Source of the DNA: JBBSDP01 sp963754335
GTDB taxonomy: Bacteria > Planctomycetota > Phycisphaerae > Tepidisphaerales > Tepidisphaeraceae
Length of the DNA stretch: 64,000 bases
Assembly (NCBI GenBank): GCA_963754335.1
Contig: CAVWFQ010000003.1
Coordinates: 248,001-312,000, forward strand
Direction: 5' to 3'
Part shown: one piece after another, positions 63,616-64,000 of the stretch
How positions within the stretch are numbered: the stretch's first letter is position 1
Layout: every line of letters starts with the position of its first letter
Notes under the pieces: model-generated
Told to the model about the DNA's origin: nothing
The model's input: the letters and a program-made list of their open reading frames with translations, nothing else
The model's database searches: none
Position numbers and translations under genes: made by a program

Positions 63616-64000
63616 ATGAAGCACGCTCAGGACGCTTTGCCGAAACACATCCCGGATTATTCTCCCGTTGACCCTATCGCCGTTCGCCGAAAAGTCGCCT
63701 GGCATGTGCTGCCGCTCATTTTTCTGATTTATATCGTCGCCTATCTCGACCGCGCCAATGCCGGTTTTGCAAAGCTCGCGATGGCGGGGGACCTGAAGTT
63801 TTCCGACACGGTCTTCGGATTTGGCTTTGGGATTTTTTTCGTCGGATACCTGTTTCTCGAAATCCCCGGGGCGCTTCTCGTTGAACATTGGAGCGCGCGC
63901 AAGTGGTTTTCGCGCATCCTGATTTCGTGGGGCTTTGTTTCGGCGCTGACTGGGTTTGTACGGACGCCGGGGCAGTTTTATTTCGCACGCTTCCTGCTCG
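63616..64000 (+). CDS. MFS transporter, partial (ACS/phthalate permease-like)
   Basis: The first 128 residues; the gene runs off the right edge. HVLPLIFLIYIVAYLDRANA then GFAKLAMAGDL is the first helix and loop of the anion:cation symporter type (the Y-x-D-R-x-N motif). It continues FGFGFGIFFVGYLFLEIPGA (helix 2), LVEHWSARKWFSRI with the basic loop, and WGFVSALTGF (helix 3). Substrates in this group are small organic acids; which one cannot be told from this part. Confidence 0.82.
   Translation, partial: MKHAQDALPKHIPDYSPVDPIAVRRKVAWHVLPLIFLIYIVAYLDRANAGFAKLAMAGDLKFSDTVFGFGFGIFFVGYLFLEIPGALLVEHWSARKWFSRILISWGFVSALTGFVRTPGQFYFARFLL

Overview
The window looks like a chromosome segment of a GC-rich soil or freshwater planctomycete, probably Phycisphaerae-like; this is inferred from gene content, not from a marker gene. 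The hints are a complete bacterial ubiquitin-like conjugation operon with RING and B-box proteins, small membrane proteins ending in a C-x2-C-G-Y-D-L zinc ribbon, a caa3-type oxidase cluster with large insertions in its subunits, MqnE (futalosine menaquinone pathway), carbohydrate esterases and a GH39-like enzyme. Two tRNAs are present (Ser-GGA, Ala-CGC) and no rRNA.

Layout. 1-2.2 kb: remnants of a type I methylase and of an antitoxin-like gene, then dnaB. 2.4-4.85 kb: one palindromic repeat split by an IS110/IS1111-type element (copy 1) and by a group II intron-like RNA. 5-14 kb: mqnE, trkH, hisI, a metallophosphoesterase, a metalloprotease, and a coupled acyltransferase/PAP2 pair. 14-16.5 kb: debris and a broken VapBC pair. 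16.6-23.9 kb: the ubiquitin-like operon, two B-box membrane proteins, a possible PH-like protein, Ubl, E1, JAB peptidase, FHA membrane protein, RING-like membrane protein, E2 and a DUF2752 protein, all on + with repeated start/stop overlaps. 24-31 kb: exported protein, FAD monooxygenase, cytochrome b561 plus catalase-like peroxidase, tRNA-Ser, sulfite dehydrogenase SorAB. 31-39 kb: an ISKra4-type element with 8-bp target duplication, a small RiPP-precursor-like ORF, a DUF3833 lipoprotein, sialate O-acetylesterase, SGNH hydrolase and IS110 copy 2 (inverted relative to copy 1). 39-50 kb: NfeD-like/flotillin pair, DUF1398, DyP peroxidase, a large GH39-like protein, a kelch-like protein, GIY-YIG nuclease, tRNA-Ala. 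50-61 kb: ArsR regulator, ABC ATPase, and the cytochrome c oxidase cluster on - (cupredoxin, coxB, coxA, ctaA, ctaB, coxC, subunit IV). 61-64 kb: TPR lipoprotein, recQ and the start of an MFS transporter.

Two features run through the whole window. First, about twenty genes are broken by one- or two-base indels, very often in short G/C runs, while the flanking frames stay well conserved; residual sequencing or assembly error is the simplest explanation, so most are annotated as single genes with frameshifts. Second, intergenic spaces are filled with long imperfect inverted repeats of many unrelated sequences.

The strongest leads are the guide-like segments in the 3' noncoding end of the IS110 element, which match both flanks of its insertion sites in the arrangement expected of a bridge/seekRNA, and the ubiquitin-like conjugation operon.
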